This document shows positions 21,901-35,700 of a DNA stretch of 64,000 nt, piece after piece. The translations under genes and the position numbers were made by a program. Every line of letters begins with the position of its first letter. The stretch's first letter is position 1. Source of the stretch: Balanoglossus misakiensis (Eukaryota > Hemichordata). The stretch covers positions 4,898,001 to 4,962,000 of the forward strand of contig CM082592.2 of NCBI GenBank assembly GCA_040954595.2, written 5' to 3'. The notes under the pieces were generated by a model that was not told the origin of the DNA, did not search any database, and saw only the letters and a program-made list of their open reading frames with translations.

Positions 21901-23852
21901 TTCCGCCTGGTGTTTTTGATTGCATGGACGGATACAAGAGGCAGTGCGCTGGAGTGATTGAGTCGTGGCAAGCTGGCCTTCCATTTGGTGCAGATTTCGT
22001 GGATTTTGTTGAAGACTTTCCTACACAAATTATTGGCATTAATTACTGAAAACAAACAAAAATGATACAAAGTTAGAAAGAAAAAAAAAATGGAATTTCC
22101 TTTCATTTTCATTTCTAGTTTTTTCAGAATGTACTACATGTATGCTAAACATCTTTCAGGATGAAGTATGTAAATCCAACCAAATACAACATATCCTGAC
22201 TCTTCTATCTCTGACACGCAACATCAACATAGGAACGCTAAAGTTACCACGGACCAGAGAAAGAAAATAAAGGACATATACGCTCACCAGGACGCTCCTC
22301 TGCATTTTCAGATTGCTCTAGCAGATTATCGATTTTGGATTTCAATATTTCATCCACTGCCTTTCTAGCAATTGCTAGAGCCAGCATATGAGGTGCATTG
22401 CTGGGAAAGAAAGCAAAAGGAAGGATCTGGTTAAGTTTTCAGTTGCTCAGAACATTTACAATTACACTGTATAACATTATGATACAGTATTATACTGTAT
22501 GATTTTTATGTACCGGTAAACACATATTGTATATGCATTTGAATATGGTTCAATGAAGGTGTTTGAGAAATTGAGATCATTTCCCCCTTTATTTCTGTAA
22601 GAGTTACATACTAGAATTTCACACAACACATGGCACAGACACTGCTAAATACATTTATATGTGAATTTTACCTAAATTTATCTTATGTGCAAAAAACAGA
22701 GAACACCTTTCTACCATTCATCCATCACTGTGTTATTTTCAATTTATTTTTTTTCAAAATAAAAGCCAAACCTTTTATCATTGCACCATGGTTTCATTAC
22801 AAAAACACCACACATTAAATATTGATAGGGTCATCCTGTCCATGAAAAGCTGCTGACTGATATGACACCTGATATGTGATTCTGAAACATTCATGCATGA
22901 TTGCATGTGATATTTGAATATGACAACATTAACTCAGTAACAGGATCCCATATTTATGTGATACGAGTTCATGAATTAATTTACTAGGTATGCCACATAA
23001 CAAGAGTAATGCTAAGCTTCTTTTTTTTTCGCTTTGTTATTTTTACCTTGGAATATCTTTCTAATTTTTGTTGTACACATAGGTAGATTACATTGTACAT
23101 TGCACTGCGTGCGAAAACTTGATTAAATTCACATTCATATGGGCATAACATGCCAATATTTTGATGTCATTTCTCATATGTAGCAAAGTTAGGCACAATG
23201 TTACAGTATGACGTCACTGAACTTCTCAAGCAGGGAATACTTGTAAAATATTTCTTGCCAAAACACCCGTTTGATTTCACACTACCTGTCTGAATATCAA
23301 CTGTTTATTCACTTCCTTGAAACGGAAGCTTGGTCAATCGAAAACACTTGTAAACGCTGTATTATTTTCTTTTGAACCCTGGCCTGCTCTTGTAATATGC
23401 TGTGAATTAGCTGAATACCTGCACTGCTGCAGCCATTGACACATATCGATGTTTACATCGACGTCGTCGGCATGTTTGTGAATTAATGTATCGTGGATGC
23501 AAGGTGTGAATATGTTGCAACTGGAAATACAATCCCCTAAACAGTGACACCGTCTTACTCGTTGCCTGTCCGGGTGTTCAGGCGTATCTCTCGACAGATC
23601 ACACTGTGCGAGGGCAGGGCAATGGCATGCCAACTGAATGTCAACATTGCAATCGTCCGGTCTCACCCACCTCTTCTCCAAGTACTCCAGCGCCCAGTCC
23701 AGCGCCTCCCCTTCCACTTCTTGCTTCGTCAGGGAGAATGTCACCAGCCTGATCGGCAGCGGGTCGTTGCTCGTCAGATGACATTCATTTTTGGCCAGAA
23801 ATTCACCCAAAAACTGATCATATGCCTCCGGAGTCCCTCCGGAGGACTCCAT
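18940..23852 (-). CDS. PP2C-family protein phosphatase, PPM1E/PPM1F (POPX) type
   Basis: Seven coding exons (minus strand): 23671–23852, 22289–22401, 21846–22045, 20752–20940, 20315–20458, 19943–20036, 18940–19826; phases join to 602 residues. The N-terminal region ends in [18 protein letters not shown], characteristic of POPX phosphatases. Metal-binding and catalytic motifs are FDGHGG (D177), [28 protein letters not shown] (D339) and SSDNIS (D382). PPM1E and PPM1F dephosphorylate PAK and CaMKII and so affect actin and cell adhesion. After about residue 393 there is a tail of about 210 residues rich in Ser, Arg, Lys, Gly and Glu with no fold. That makes it longer than PPM1F (454) and closer to PPM1E (755), which has a nuclear or cytoplasmic tail of similar character. 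It is probably a pre-duplication PPM1E/F gene. The last exon is notably GC-rich compared with the introns. Confidence 0.93.
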
Positions 23853-26731
23853 TACAGCGAGTAATGAGTAATGCAAGGCACGAACAAACGCATCATATTT
23901 TTTTCCAGGCTACGCATAACTAATACAGTTGAGGGCGTTGCACAGAATTTGCACTAAGAGTTGGGGCCTTGACAACCAATATTTCAAACGCAATCAAAAT
24001 CAGTACTGATCATGTTTTGAACAGTATACCGCTTCAATATTAAAAACACAGGCATATGTTGAAACTATGCATGCATTTTGTTTATACCAGATTCAACAGA
24101 AACATGGGAATTCATTTTGCAGCAGATTATACCATAAGACCATATAAATTCATGGTCAAGTGAAAAATGGACAAAAACACTCATAAAAACAACAAGATTT
24201 TACACTGTTAATGTTTATTTCTTTTTTCTCACATAATTTCCAGTATTATTTTTAGTTGAAATTAGATGTAAATCATATCGAATCATACCTAAGAAAATCA
24301 AACTACAATAGACAGGCTCATTTGTTGCAACTTCAGCAAAAGTGTTCTTTGGAAAGAAATCTCATCTCTCATCCAGCACTGAGAACATTCTATGGAAAAG
24401 GCAAGAGTACAGATAATACAGAGTACTCATAATGCAACTGATACTCAATTGTAAATTTCTGTCCCTGTATAAGATCTACAATGACTTAAAGATTTCAGCC
24501 TTTACAATAACTGAAAGTAATGAAAAGAATTTTATTACACAATTTACACTTTAGCACGTTCCATATCTTTTGTGTTCCAAATTCAAAGTTTTGTTCCTTT
24601 GGCTACATATAATCAGCAAAGTGCCTCATGCGCTAACATTATCCCTAGTTCCCAATGGTATGGCCCCATCTGACAATAATGAATGGGCCAAAATCCATAG
24701 GGTGCATAATTTGTATACTGTAGAAATTTCGCCATCTACAAAAGATGTTAGCGACACTCAAATATAATTAAACACCATCAACGCCCTGCTCTTGTTTGTT
24801 CATAAAAATGTTGAACGTGAACATTATTCATGTCAGGGCAGAACTTACAAGGGATGTTGCCATTATGTGATTCCAGCGCCCTCTATCGCCACGCCTCTTT
24901 GTCATTGCATACTGAAAAGTGTACACGAGTAAATTTCAACCGTTTTAAAGCTGAACAATGAAAGGCAACAATTATCCATCAAAATATCTACACTAGAGTT
25001 GCTTGTAAAAAGTGATAAATGACGCTGCAATTCTGCCTGTTGGTTGTAGTAGTATTTCTTGATTTGTCAATTATACTATATTGTGACATGATATATTCAT
25101 TAATGGCACGCAATATGAAATTAATCGATTCATTATGCAACTTGAAGTCCAGCAAATCAAAATTCTTATCTCTGCGATTTTCCTGCTGCAGAAACACCAT
25201 GACATAAACTTGACAACACACACATAACCTATCATCTATCTAAGGATGATTCCATACTTGTCATCATTGGGTTTTTTTTTAATCTTTGATTAGTCATTTT
25301 ATAGAATAAAGTGCACTGAACCAGCCACAGGTTATACAAAAGGTCAAACTATCGCATCACAAGGTCATTGTCATCGGTCAACTTGTCAATCTGGGTGTGA
25401 AAGGGCAGTCATACTAAAAGGTCAAAGTCATGGGTTAAAGGTCTATGTCGAGTCAGCCTGGAGGTGAGGGGTCAACTGTCGATGTCATGTTAAAAGTTCA
25501 AAATCGTAGGTTAAAGGTCAATCTTTATCAGTCTGGAAGTGAAAGGTCACAGGTCAAATTGGTCAGTCAAAAATGTAACTGTCAGTCTGAAAGTACAGGT
25601 CCAGCAACACGCAGGAAGATCTCTACAGTAGCTTGAACATCCACAAAAAAATTACACATTGGCAAGTACAAGAACATTTTCTGATAAAATTTGCACTTTC
25701 TACACCTTTGAAAGAATAAAAAGTTATAACTTTACATGATAATATATTTGGATAAAAACAGCATCAAATGGAAGAGAAAGGAAATCATGTTGCATTTAAT
25801 TGTATCGAACAGCACTTGCTTCAAAGGCGACTGCACAAAAATAAAAGTCTCTCAGGATAGAAAATCGGGACCAAGGTAAATTGTACTCAGCTAAGCACTA
25901 CTACCAATTAAAAACAACTGAGTTGTGCTAGTTGGAAGAACTTGATATAGTTTCATTTTCATTCTACTCTGACACAATCTTGATCCACTATGACTTGATC
26001 CAAGTATTCAGTTTGTTAATACCGCATTAGCCAAAATGAGAAATAGCTATATAATTCAGCAACATTTTTTTCACAATTAGGCCATAAACAGATATAAGAT
26101 ACAAAATGTTTCAAGTAAAAATCCAGTTCTTTAATCAAATTTCATCAACACCCACTACATGTGCACAGAGACACAGGAAGGTTCTACTGTCTGTTTTCAC
26201 ATCCTGAATTCTTGGATCATGCCTTACAAAGCATGCAAGATAGCTCTGTAGCCCCAAGGGATAAATATTTTTGTTTCAGTAGCACATACGGTGGTGTAAT
26301 TAAATCTACTAGTCCTTTTACAAACGCTAACAGAATCAGAATGATCTCAGACCACCTGGCTTCTCTATGGTTCCACAGGACATCAAAACTATTCCCAACA
26401 CAGAAGCTTCAATACCTTAGAAAATGCCTTTCAAAAGCTAGCCAATTCTTGCGAAAATTTTCAAAATACACTATCTTTGGGTTAGTCTGAACGTAAGTGA
26501 TCAGAAAGTGTAACTGGAAATCAAATAATAATTCAATTTTACTTCAATTTGTTGTCATTTAGTATAAATCAATGACAGTTATTTTTTATCAATTATGTTA
26601 GTAATTTAAATTCTATTCATTTGAATATGATAATGAATAGTGCAGACCAGCACCTGTAGTATATCACAGTTCAACTGTCAATCAAATTTACATGAATACA
26701 GCAATGAATTCCTCTTCACTTGCTTTTTTTT
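23853..26731. other. Region between phosphatase 5' end and paxillin 3' end
   Basis: 2.9 kb with no recognised coding exon. The right part should contain paxillin's 3' UTR; several minus-strand AATAAA candidates exist and none can be chosen. A GGTCA-rich degenerate minisatellite lies at 25391–25605. The ORF at 26161–26490 shows no family signature. Confidence 0.5.
25391..25605 (+). repeat. Degenerate ~76-bp minisatellite rich in GGTCA half-sites, with a perfect DR1
   Basis: AAAAGGTCAAAGTC at 25416 and AAAAGTTCAAAATC at 25492 are 76 bp apart and are followed by matching blocks (GGGTTAAAGGTC/AGGTTAAAGGTC, then CAGCCTGGAGGTGAGGGGTC/CAGTCTGGAAGTGAAAGGTC), with a partial third unit. AGGTCA-C-AGGTCA at 25544–25556 is a perfect direct repeat with one-base spacing, the binding form for RXR heterodimers, HNF4 and COUP-TF. 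GGTCA occurs many more times across 25330–25570. Whether it is regulatory is unknown. Confidence 0.7.
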
Positions 26732-29700
26732 TTATCCAAACAGTTTGACAAAGCAGGGGTGACAGTAAGGCTTGTCGTTTTGTTCTTTGAACGTGCCCTT
26801 GTTGAGTTGCTTCAGACAGAAGGCGCAGACAAAATGCTCGGGATGGAATTTCTTCTGCATGGCGGTGATGCAGCGGCCCGTGATTGGCTTGTTGCAGCCG
26901 GAGCAGAGCGAGCCGCGGATGGCGTGGTAGTGGATTTCGCAGTACGGACGACCGTCGTGGTCGAAGAAGCTGCCTCCGTTGAAAGGTGTGCGGCATTCCT
27001 GCAAAAAAGGGTACAAGCGTGAGAATGAATTGCATGATTCGATTTTGATTTTGATTTTGACACAATTTTGCTTTTGAAACATTTTTTTACATACATATCA
27101 AAACTTTCAGTGAGCATCAGCACAATTTATTTTGATTGCGTCCAAAACAAAGGTATATTTTGGTGAAAAATTAACTAGCCTGCAAAAATTGTCAATAATG
27201 AGGAAACCATCGGTCATGGTTTAAGCTGAGCAGAGTGCCAGTGGTTGGAGCACATAACACAAGTATGCAAAGACATTCTTAACACACCACAACAATGAAT
27301 ACAAATGTCCATTAAAGTTTGATTGACATTTGTAATTTACTGTGACTGGACATTTTGTTTGAACCTTCTGAAGTTCTCATATGTAATTTTTTGGCTACAC
27401 AATAAAACTTTTAATACAAAATCGGTCAGAAAGTGAATTGTACTATCAGAATCTGTCGAAAGTTACTTACAGTACAAACAAAGCACTCAGGATGCCACTG
27501 CACGTTCAGAGCCGAGATGTAATTCTCCATGATGGCACGGTTACAGCCGGCGCATTTGGGAGCGAACATGTCGAAGTAGTCATCACGGCAGAATGCCTTG
27601 CCGTCCTTCTCGTGGAAGCCTTCGTCGGCAAAGTGACGTCCGCACTGAGCGCAGAAGAAGTGCTCTGGATGCCAGGTCTTGTCCAGCGCAGTCACACATT
27701 TCTGTCAGAGAAAGAAGAGGATTAACTGTTACTACAGATTGATTACTAATTAATTATTATACAGTCTGTATAGACTGGCCATTTATAGGGTAGAAGCAAG
27801 TCAGATTGGAGGGGCATGCATTCCCCTTACTTACTTGGATTAGGTGGCAAAACAAAATAACATAGCAAGACACTGCCAAATTCAAAATGGCCGATCATGA
27901 GCCAAAAGGGGTCAAGGGTCAAATCACAGGCCTAGCACATACAATCTCCATGGCACTGATGAATTTACATAAAGCATTTCAAAACTATCAATTCAAATGT
28001 GATGTCTGTATTGTCTGCATTCCAAGAATGGGCTTCAAGTTCATTGGCATGAATGAGAACAATTTATGATCTGCTTACTTCAAGGATGGGTCCATGGCAA
28101 TAGGCACATCGTGGAGAGAACAGATTGTGGTAGTCTTTGTCGCAGAATGGCTGTCCGTCTCGTTCAAAGAAGTTCTGGGTTCCCAACTCCACTTGGCAGT
28201 GGGAACACGTGAAGTGTTCCGGATGCCAGGTCTTGCCAAGTGCTGTTACCAGCTGTAAGAAAAACACAAAAATATTTCATTGCCATACAATGCAGAATCC
28301 TAGTACAGCATTGATTTCAAAAATGCATCTTTTACAGTTAGTTTATTCAGAGAAGACATTCGGTTTTACCAGTGAATCAAACATTTTACACAGTACACAA
28401 TGTATCCTACAGACGGCATACCATTTTAACAAATCTTTCCAATTAAATTATCAGACAGCATGATGGGATGAGTGAAACATGCTGAGAGTATGTTACCCTC
28501 AACATTTTTCAAGACTGCATACAAAATTACTTTTCTGTGGTCTATCATTCAAGGGAGGCGCGTTGCCAAATATTGAGTGTTCCATAAACAACAGCACATT
28601 TCAAGAATTTCTCTTTGCACACGAGGTACTACTACACTGTTACTCACCTGACCGACAATAGCCTTGTTACAAGCAGCACAGTGTCCCTTGGGTACGGTCT
28701 GCACTCCGTGGCGATTCATGTCCGACTGCAGATGACCCAGCATGGAATCGAGCTGGCTTCCCTTGGGCGCTTCTGCGTGGGTCGTCACGGCTACGGCTTG
28801 TGGGGCTGGCTGCCTCTGGACTTGTTTCGGGGCCTGCTGTGCATATGAGGCATCTGCTGGCCGGGCGTGTTGGGGACCCCCTTGAGCTGATGTGCTCATC
28901 TGAAGGTTGTCGGCAGTGGAATAGAAGAGAGGTAATTGATTATACAGTGAAATCTGCATAAATGAAACCATCTAATCTGGGAAACTCTCTATACTGGACA
29001 TCCTTTCCAGCCTCCTCTACAGAGAGCACTAAAAAGACCCTCTATAAACCAGACACCTCTACAAACAGTTTTTTTAATTCTCATCAATGTGTTTTTGTAA
29101 ATTACATTCATACACAAAGTGAATTTCAGGTCTATTTCATTCATAGCTTGCATTGAAATATCTCATTTACCTTTAGAGTGAAAATATGGTGTACAAGCTA
29201 ATCGCTTACAATATAATTTGAATATTATCAGTTCATAACCTGTTTCAGATTTATCAATTCAAGAGGACAAAGTTTATAAAGACAAGTAGGAATTAATTTC
29301 TGGCAAAAAAGGTCTTCTACAGATGAAAGATTTCACCAGTGATCTTCGGCAGAGCAAGCACACGTCAGTGTCACCTGACAGTCCTTCGTTAGACATCATC
29401 AGATTTGACCCCTCACCTTGAAATCGGACAGAGAGGCCATCAGGTCATCCAGCTCCTTGGTTGCCGTGGAAGCAGATCGCGGCGGAGGTCCTGCCTGCAT
29501 CTGTTGACGATGCACGGGCGATACATGTTGAGGCTGCGGTTCCTGGTGTTGCACAGGGTGGTGGTGGGTCTGTGTGACGGTGACCACCGTTCTGGTTTGC
29601 TGTCTGTAAAGTGTGAGAGTGGCAGGGGGAAAATTGATTCATATTCAGAACGATTATTCCTAAGGGCATACATTGTTCTTGGTGGTGATGGCAATCCACA

Positions 29701-32700
29701 GCAGAAATGAATTGTTGCACACTTCTAGTTCGATCGGCCCAGCTGAGGTCAGTTTGGTCTGCATCAGTTACTGTTACTGTAAACATTGGGTGACTTGGTT
29801 ACATACAGCAGAAATATATCGGACATTCTAATACCAAGGAACATGTCCTTGCAAGGCAGTACATTGGTCATTAGGGGCGAACCATTTGATATCTGAGGGG
29901 GCGGATGGAGGAGACTTACCCAGGGACACTGTCAATGACATCATCAGACACAGCAGCTGGTGCAGGACCGTTACCTTCAGGTCTCTTTGGTTTTGGAGCC
30001 ACTGCTGGTGGGGCCTTCTTGGTGACTGTGGTCTGTGTCGTGGTTACAGTATGAGTCTGGGCACCTGTGACAAAAAGAAAATTGTCATTTTTACATCCTT
30101 CATGAAAAAATCAAGACAGATATTATGGTACTACCATGGAGTTCTTTAAAATTAGAGAGCCATACAATATTTGCCAACAAATTCTCTGTGACAGCCAATA
30201 TACCACAAAATTTTAATCACACATGCACTGATGAAAGACCTCAAACACTGAAATTATCTTCAATATGCCAACAGTTACAGCTCAGTGATAGTTTACAAAC
30301 ACTAGGCTACATGTTACAGAGTGTTTTGACAAGGTTTTGTAGGCTAAAAAACATCTAAATTCAGCACTTAGTGAACCAAAACTAAATTTATGGTGAGCCA
30401 TTTTTCAGTCGGTCACTCATGCATCGGACATAAACACCTCTGCCAGGTGAAATGTGACTCCCACCTATAAAATGTCCAATTCTTCATCTGAAGAAGGTGA
30501 CTACATTAGTAGGGTAAAAAAAAAACATTTCCACTTGCAGTCGTGGATATTTCTACTTCTCCAGGCCATTTGTGTCAGCCATTTTTGTGATTTATTCAAA
30601 GTACTGGTACTCTGTGAGTGGGGATGGGTAATCTTAATTCCAAAAGTATATTTGCAAGGCACTCTAGTAGCACCATTTGGAATTTCTGCAGCTGAGGTAA
30701 ATTGCCTTTAAATCCAGTATGATGGCTGTTACCACAATCCATAGCTGTTTTCCAGTCCCACAATGCATTGCCACAGAATACTACTGTACAGACAGAGCCA
30801 TCAAGTTCACATTTTCATCATTTCTTTACAAACTCAGAGTACTACAGATATTATGAGCTGCATCACTGATGTAAAATATACTTTTTTGGTACATAATTCA
30901 CTGTTTTTTTAAACACAGCACGCAATTTTTCAAACGGCCGCTGCAGTGCACCCTGGAAGCGCCGGAAAAGCGGTCGGAACTTACCCTGGGGCGGTGGAGG
31001 CTGCGCAGCGTACTGGGCTGCCTGTAAATCTTCCAGCAGACTGTCCAACTCCGACAGGTTGCTGTTCAGTGTGCTCGACATGCTGGGCGAGGGCTGGTAG
31101 GTGGGCTTCGGGGGCCCTGCACGTGGGCTCTCGTGGGCGTAGTGTGAATGCACGGGAGACTGCTGCTGCGGCTGGTGGCTGGGCTGTGGCGCAGGCGCAG
31201 GCGCAGGCGGTGGTGGTGCCGGCGAGTGTTGCTGAGTTGGTTCGTAGATCGGCTGGTGTTGATAAGAGTGTTGGTGGTAGCCTGGCTGTGGATGAGGTTG
31301 AGGTTGAGGAGGCTTGGTGTAGGCCTGGGAAAGATACCACAAAAGATTAAGTACATGTACATGAATATACACAACATGATCGAATAGACGTTACCATGGG
31401 ACAAGTGGCTCGCCAGAGTTACTAATAATTGCATGACAGTTTATTGAATATTTTTAGTTTCTCTTAAATTAATGTGCTTTTACTCGCTGCCTACGAATGT
31501 TATTCTCGAATCACAGTGGCTGTTCAATGTTGGCCCTTGGTGACTTATTTCACTTGATGTTACACACAGTATGTCCGACCAATGAAGGCACAAAATTCAC
31601 CATCACCAATGGGATCATTACGGCAGTCTGGACATGTCTGGCCGGCTTAACTTAATGACACTCAAATGAATCATTTGGGGGTAAATGCAGGTGATTGATT
31701 GCAGGTATGGAGCTGAAGAATCCACAGGAAGGAATACGTGACGTCAATGGCTTCGTGACACGCAAGCAATGGACTTTTTTTTACATCACCTACTTTCTAC
31801 GCATGGACAACTTTCACAATATTATAAGTACTGCACTGTCAATTCTGGCGAAACATATAATGTAACTAACAGATCGTCTACATACAGAATTAGAACAGCC
31901 GCTGTGACACCTACATTTAGATGATTACACATTCAAGTACAGAACACTTACAAGCTAAGGTTTCAAATTTAATTTTATTGTGCCACCAGTGAATATCGGA
32001 GAGCAAATGGGAATGTTCAGAGTGACAAATGAGGAAGATTTGATTACGTGAATCTTTTTATCTTACCTGGCTTGTGATGAAATCACCGTTATGAACTAAA
32101 GGATGAGATGATGGTGAAGTGGGCGAGGGCGATGAGGACGCCTCGTTTTGTTGTGTGTGATAATGAGTCGTTACCGTGGAGCTTTTCACCTGTGGCTGAG
32201 AGTACGGCGAATGGTATTGGTGGTGGTGTTGGTGGTGGCCGGCTGAGTACGGCGCTGGCGCTACCTGCGGTTGCGGGGCTGCTGCAGCTGGCTGCGGCGG
32301 CGGTGGTGGAGGTCCCGTCTGCTTTTGCTGTTGTAGATGCGAGGTTGCTGACTGTAAGTCAGCTAGAAGGGCGTCTGTGTGAACAGAGAAGAAGGAAAAT
32401 AAAATCTGATGAAAATCAATGTCAATGAGCAGGGTCAATGTGTGTGAATGAAACAGTTACACCATACTGATTATCGTCATAAGGAAAGAATAAATTAACG
32501 ACTTCGTTCAAATCATCTACATGATACAGTACACATAGTTACATTGACCTCAATAACTTTTTACACTGTAGTATAAAAATTTCAACTTGGATTATCAGTA
32601 TCTCCTTTGTATGCCCATATGTAGATCTTGAAAAGCAAAAGGGAATGAAAGTTTTATAAATCAGAGCCTCCTACACGGCTGTCTTGTCCTGTCATGTATT

Positions 32701-35700
32701 TATGGGCCGACAGGATGACTGAGAGGCGTGGCATTTTGAGGTCACCGAGGTCAACTCAGCACAGGAAATGCCAGCCACACAAATCATACCAGAGCTATAC
32801 TATACATGGTCACACACTTAAAAGTTTCAAACAGATCCTTGCACTAATCTGTTACAGGATAACCCCATTTAAAGATAGTTTTAGAGTCGATGACTAAAGA
32901 ATAATGAGCTGAATAATAATGAGCAACAGCTGAATGTAATGCTGAATGTCAGAGGCCGTTGTCAAGGTGACCATGAACTTCACACACAAATACATGTACA
33001 TTAGTCTGATATGTTCTCATGATACCTGAATACCACACAAATCACTAAAGAGATACAAGATGGCAAATGGAACATTCCTCAACTGAAAATTGCAGATTCA
33101 GCATTTTAAGAAGTTGAATTTGCATTGTATTTGTAGTTGGGACTAACAAAACTAATGCTAAAATCTTAAAAGTGGTTTTCTCCCTTTGAAATCCAATGAT
33201 AATTTTTGTGATCTTTGACCAAGTTTAAGTACAAAGGTTGGAACTGGGGCAGGGAGTTGAACTGGCATACATTTCTATAATTGCAAGCAGCTGTTCCCCC
33301 CCCCCCCCCCCCCCCCCAGAGAATTCACCAGGATTTAGGACAACACAGTCACCAGGCTAAAGACCATATTTGCGTGCTGTTTCTTCGCTAAGGTGACACT
33401 GCATGTCAAAGGTCGTGCATACAGCCCTGATTCGGCTGCATGGCTGTTCTGCATCATAATGTACACAAAGTCGTGCCACAGCTGAAAATTTATATTGTCT
33501 GGGGACCGGGTTTACAGAACTCGCTGTGTTTGACATGCTAGAGCAACCAACGTCTGTTCAGTCGGCCATACGTGCATATTTACATGTCTGCTATAAGTCA
33601 GAGTAAAAAAAAGTCGTTCCATTGAAAAGTTGTCTGGAGTACACTGTAGGCCTTGAGTTTGAAGTACACCGCGAATAATCCCTTTGTATCTAAGCGAAAT
33701 CTGTCTTGGCTCCAAGAACGCATCCCTTTTTGTTCAAGAACATTAATTTGTTCTGGGGAGCCGTAAAATCCTTCTCGACTTAAACTTCAAATCTTCCGGC
33801 ATGAAAGAGCCATTGTACCGGCATCAAGTTTAAAAGTCACAGCCTCACTGACAGCCATTGTGTCGGGGTAACCGAATTTTTTTTTGCCTAATCCAATTCA
33901 AGGCTTTTCCAGGGACACTTTTTCATGGTTCACACACGATCACTACTGGGCTCCAGCATCTCTCGTTTCATTGTCCGGGGCTCAGGATTCAATCAGAGAG
34001 ATCTTAGGAGATTCTAAACTATCGGAGTACACGTCTGTTGTTTGTAAGGACACTTCTGTTGTGACCGAAAACTATTTATTCGCCGTTCAAGGATGGGATT
34101 ACTTGAGTATACAAAGGGGGCTGCTTCATCGTTTTGCGGGTGTGTTGTACCAGACAATCAGGCAGTTGAAGACGCAAGTTTTTTGGGGAAACCGAGATCA
34201 CAGTCAGAGAGTGATTTTCAGTGACTTGGGTGTACGTGTAGAATCTGAAATGGAACTGCCAATCACGAGGTGACAGGCGGCGCTCAAAACCAATCAAAAG
34301 TCTTGTTTCTTGTGATGACAGACTGGCATCCAGGGTTGACGCTGGACAGTCTGTTTGCAGAGTTTGGGGGATGGGGTCGGGTGGTAAATAAATATTCTCA
34401 TTGCGGGTATTATGTTTTAAAGCGTCTGAATTTGGCAGTTCTCATGGACACATGTACATTTATAAACAAATGTAATCATTAAGTTCAACCAGGTGTGCTA
34501 TGAGTATGAAAAGCCAAATGAAGAAGGATGAAAGGATGCCATGATCATCACGGAAGAATCCCACTAATAAAGAATAATTATAATCTCCCAAATCTACGAA
34601 TCACAAATAACGAAAAGCAGAGTTAAACGTTAACGAACTCTGACTTTGAAAAAAAACTGTTCACTTTTACACTGCTACATACCAACACAGCATGCCCTGA
34701 GCAAAGGTCGCGACCTTTAATGATCCCGCTTTGTTAAAAATACCAGATGATGGCCTTTTAGGAGAGCTGTACTTGTGGGAATTGGCCCTTCCCCCCTGCC
34801 AGCCACTGTAGAATGACCTAGACTGACCTGTTACTGTGACCCTGAAACACTGTTCCTGATTGGTTTATTAGGTTATCACACATTTTATAATAGTCAGTAT
34901 GGACTGGGATGGGGGGTATGGGAGGCTGGAAGTTTGTCAACATGTACAATTTATGATTTTTTTTTAGGTTTCTGTTCATAACTGTACAAGTGGGTTAGGT
35001 AGAGTAATTAGACTATCATGAAATGCCATCAGGAGCAACCACAGATATTTATGTACAAGAACTAAAATTTACATGTGAAATTGTTTCAAACAAGTGCAAT
35101 TACACTAGTTGTACATAGAATGCAAAGTGCTATTTCTAGTGGTTTTGGTAAATATGACTCTGTGGTAATAATTCAGCTGCATGCAGAGGGTCAGATAATA
35201 GGCTATGGCTGCATTAGAATCCACCCAATATAACTGAGTGACGCCGATAACAGTTGATAGTCAGTACAAATGTCCGCCGACCATCTCCAATGTTTCAACA
35301 CTTTCACTCGGACTATTTTCAGCAGCTCTTCACAAAACCATCTTCGACCAGTGCAATCCAAAGTGCAATCCATTTGGGACCGCAGCGCTCAATCACCACG
35401 TCACATCAGTGGGATATAGTACGACTAGGCATTTGTAGATGGGTTTGAAAGGTCAAGATAAACAGCTATAAGTATAAGACTTCGCGTTTAGATAAAATGC
35501 ATTTAATACTAGGTCGGAAAGAAACGCCGTACGGTCAAGCAACACTGCGAAACTGTACTGCTTTTTCGCACAATGTGACTTTGCATCATTCAATGTCCTC
35601 CAATATTCAGTTTGACATTCACCCTTGACCTTCAACTGCATCATTCATCAAGACGCCAATTTTCACGAAATTTGAAATTCACGGACAGTGGTCTCTACAC

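Noticed and set aside
33884-34273. 129-codon plus-strand ORF inside paxillin intron 1
   Set aside because: Begins at TTG, not ATG, and no recognisable domain or splice support.
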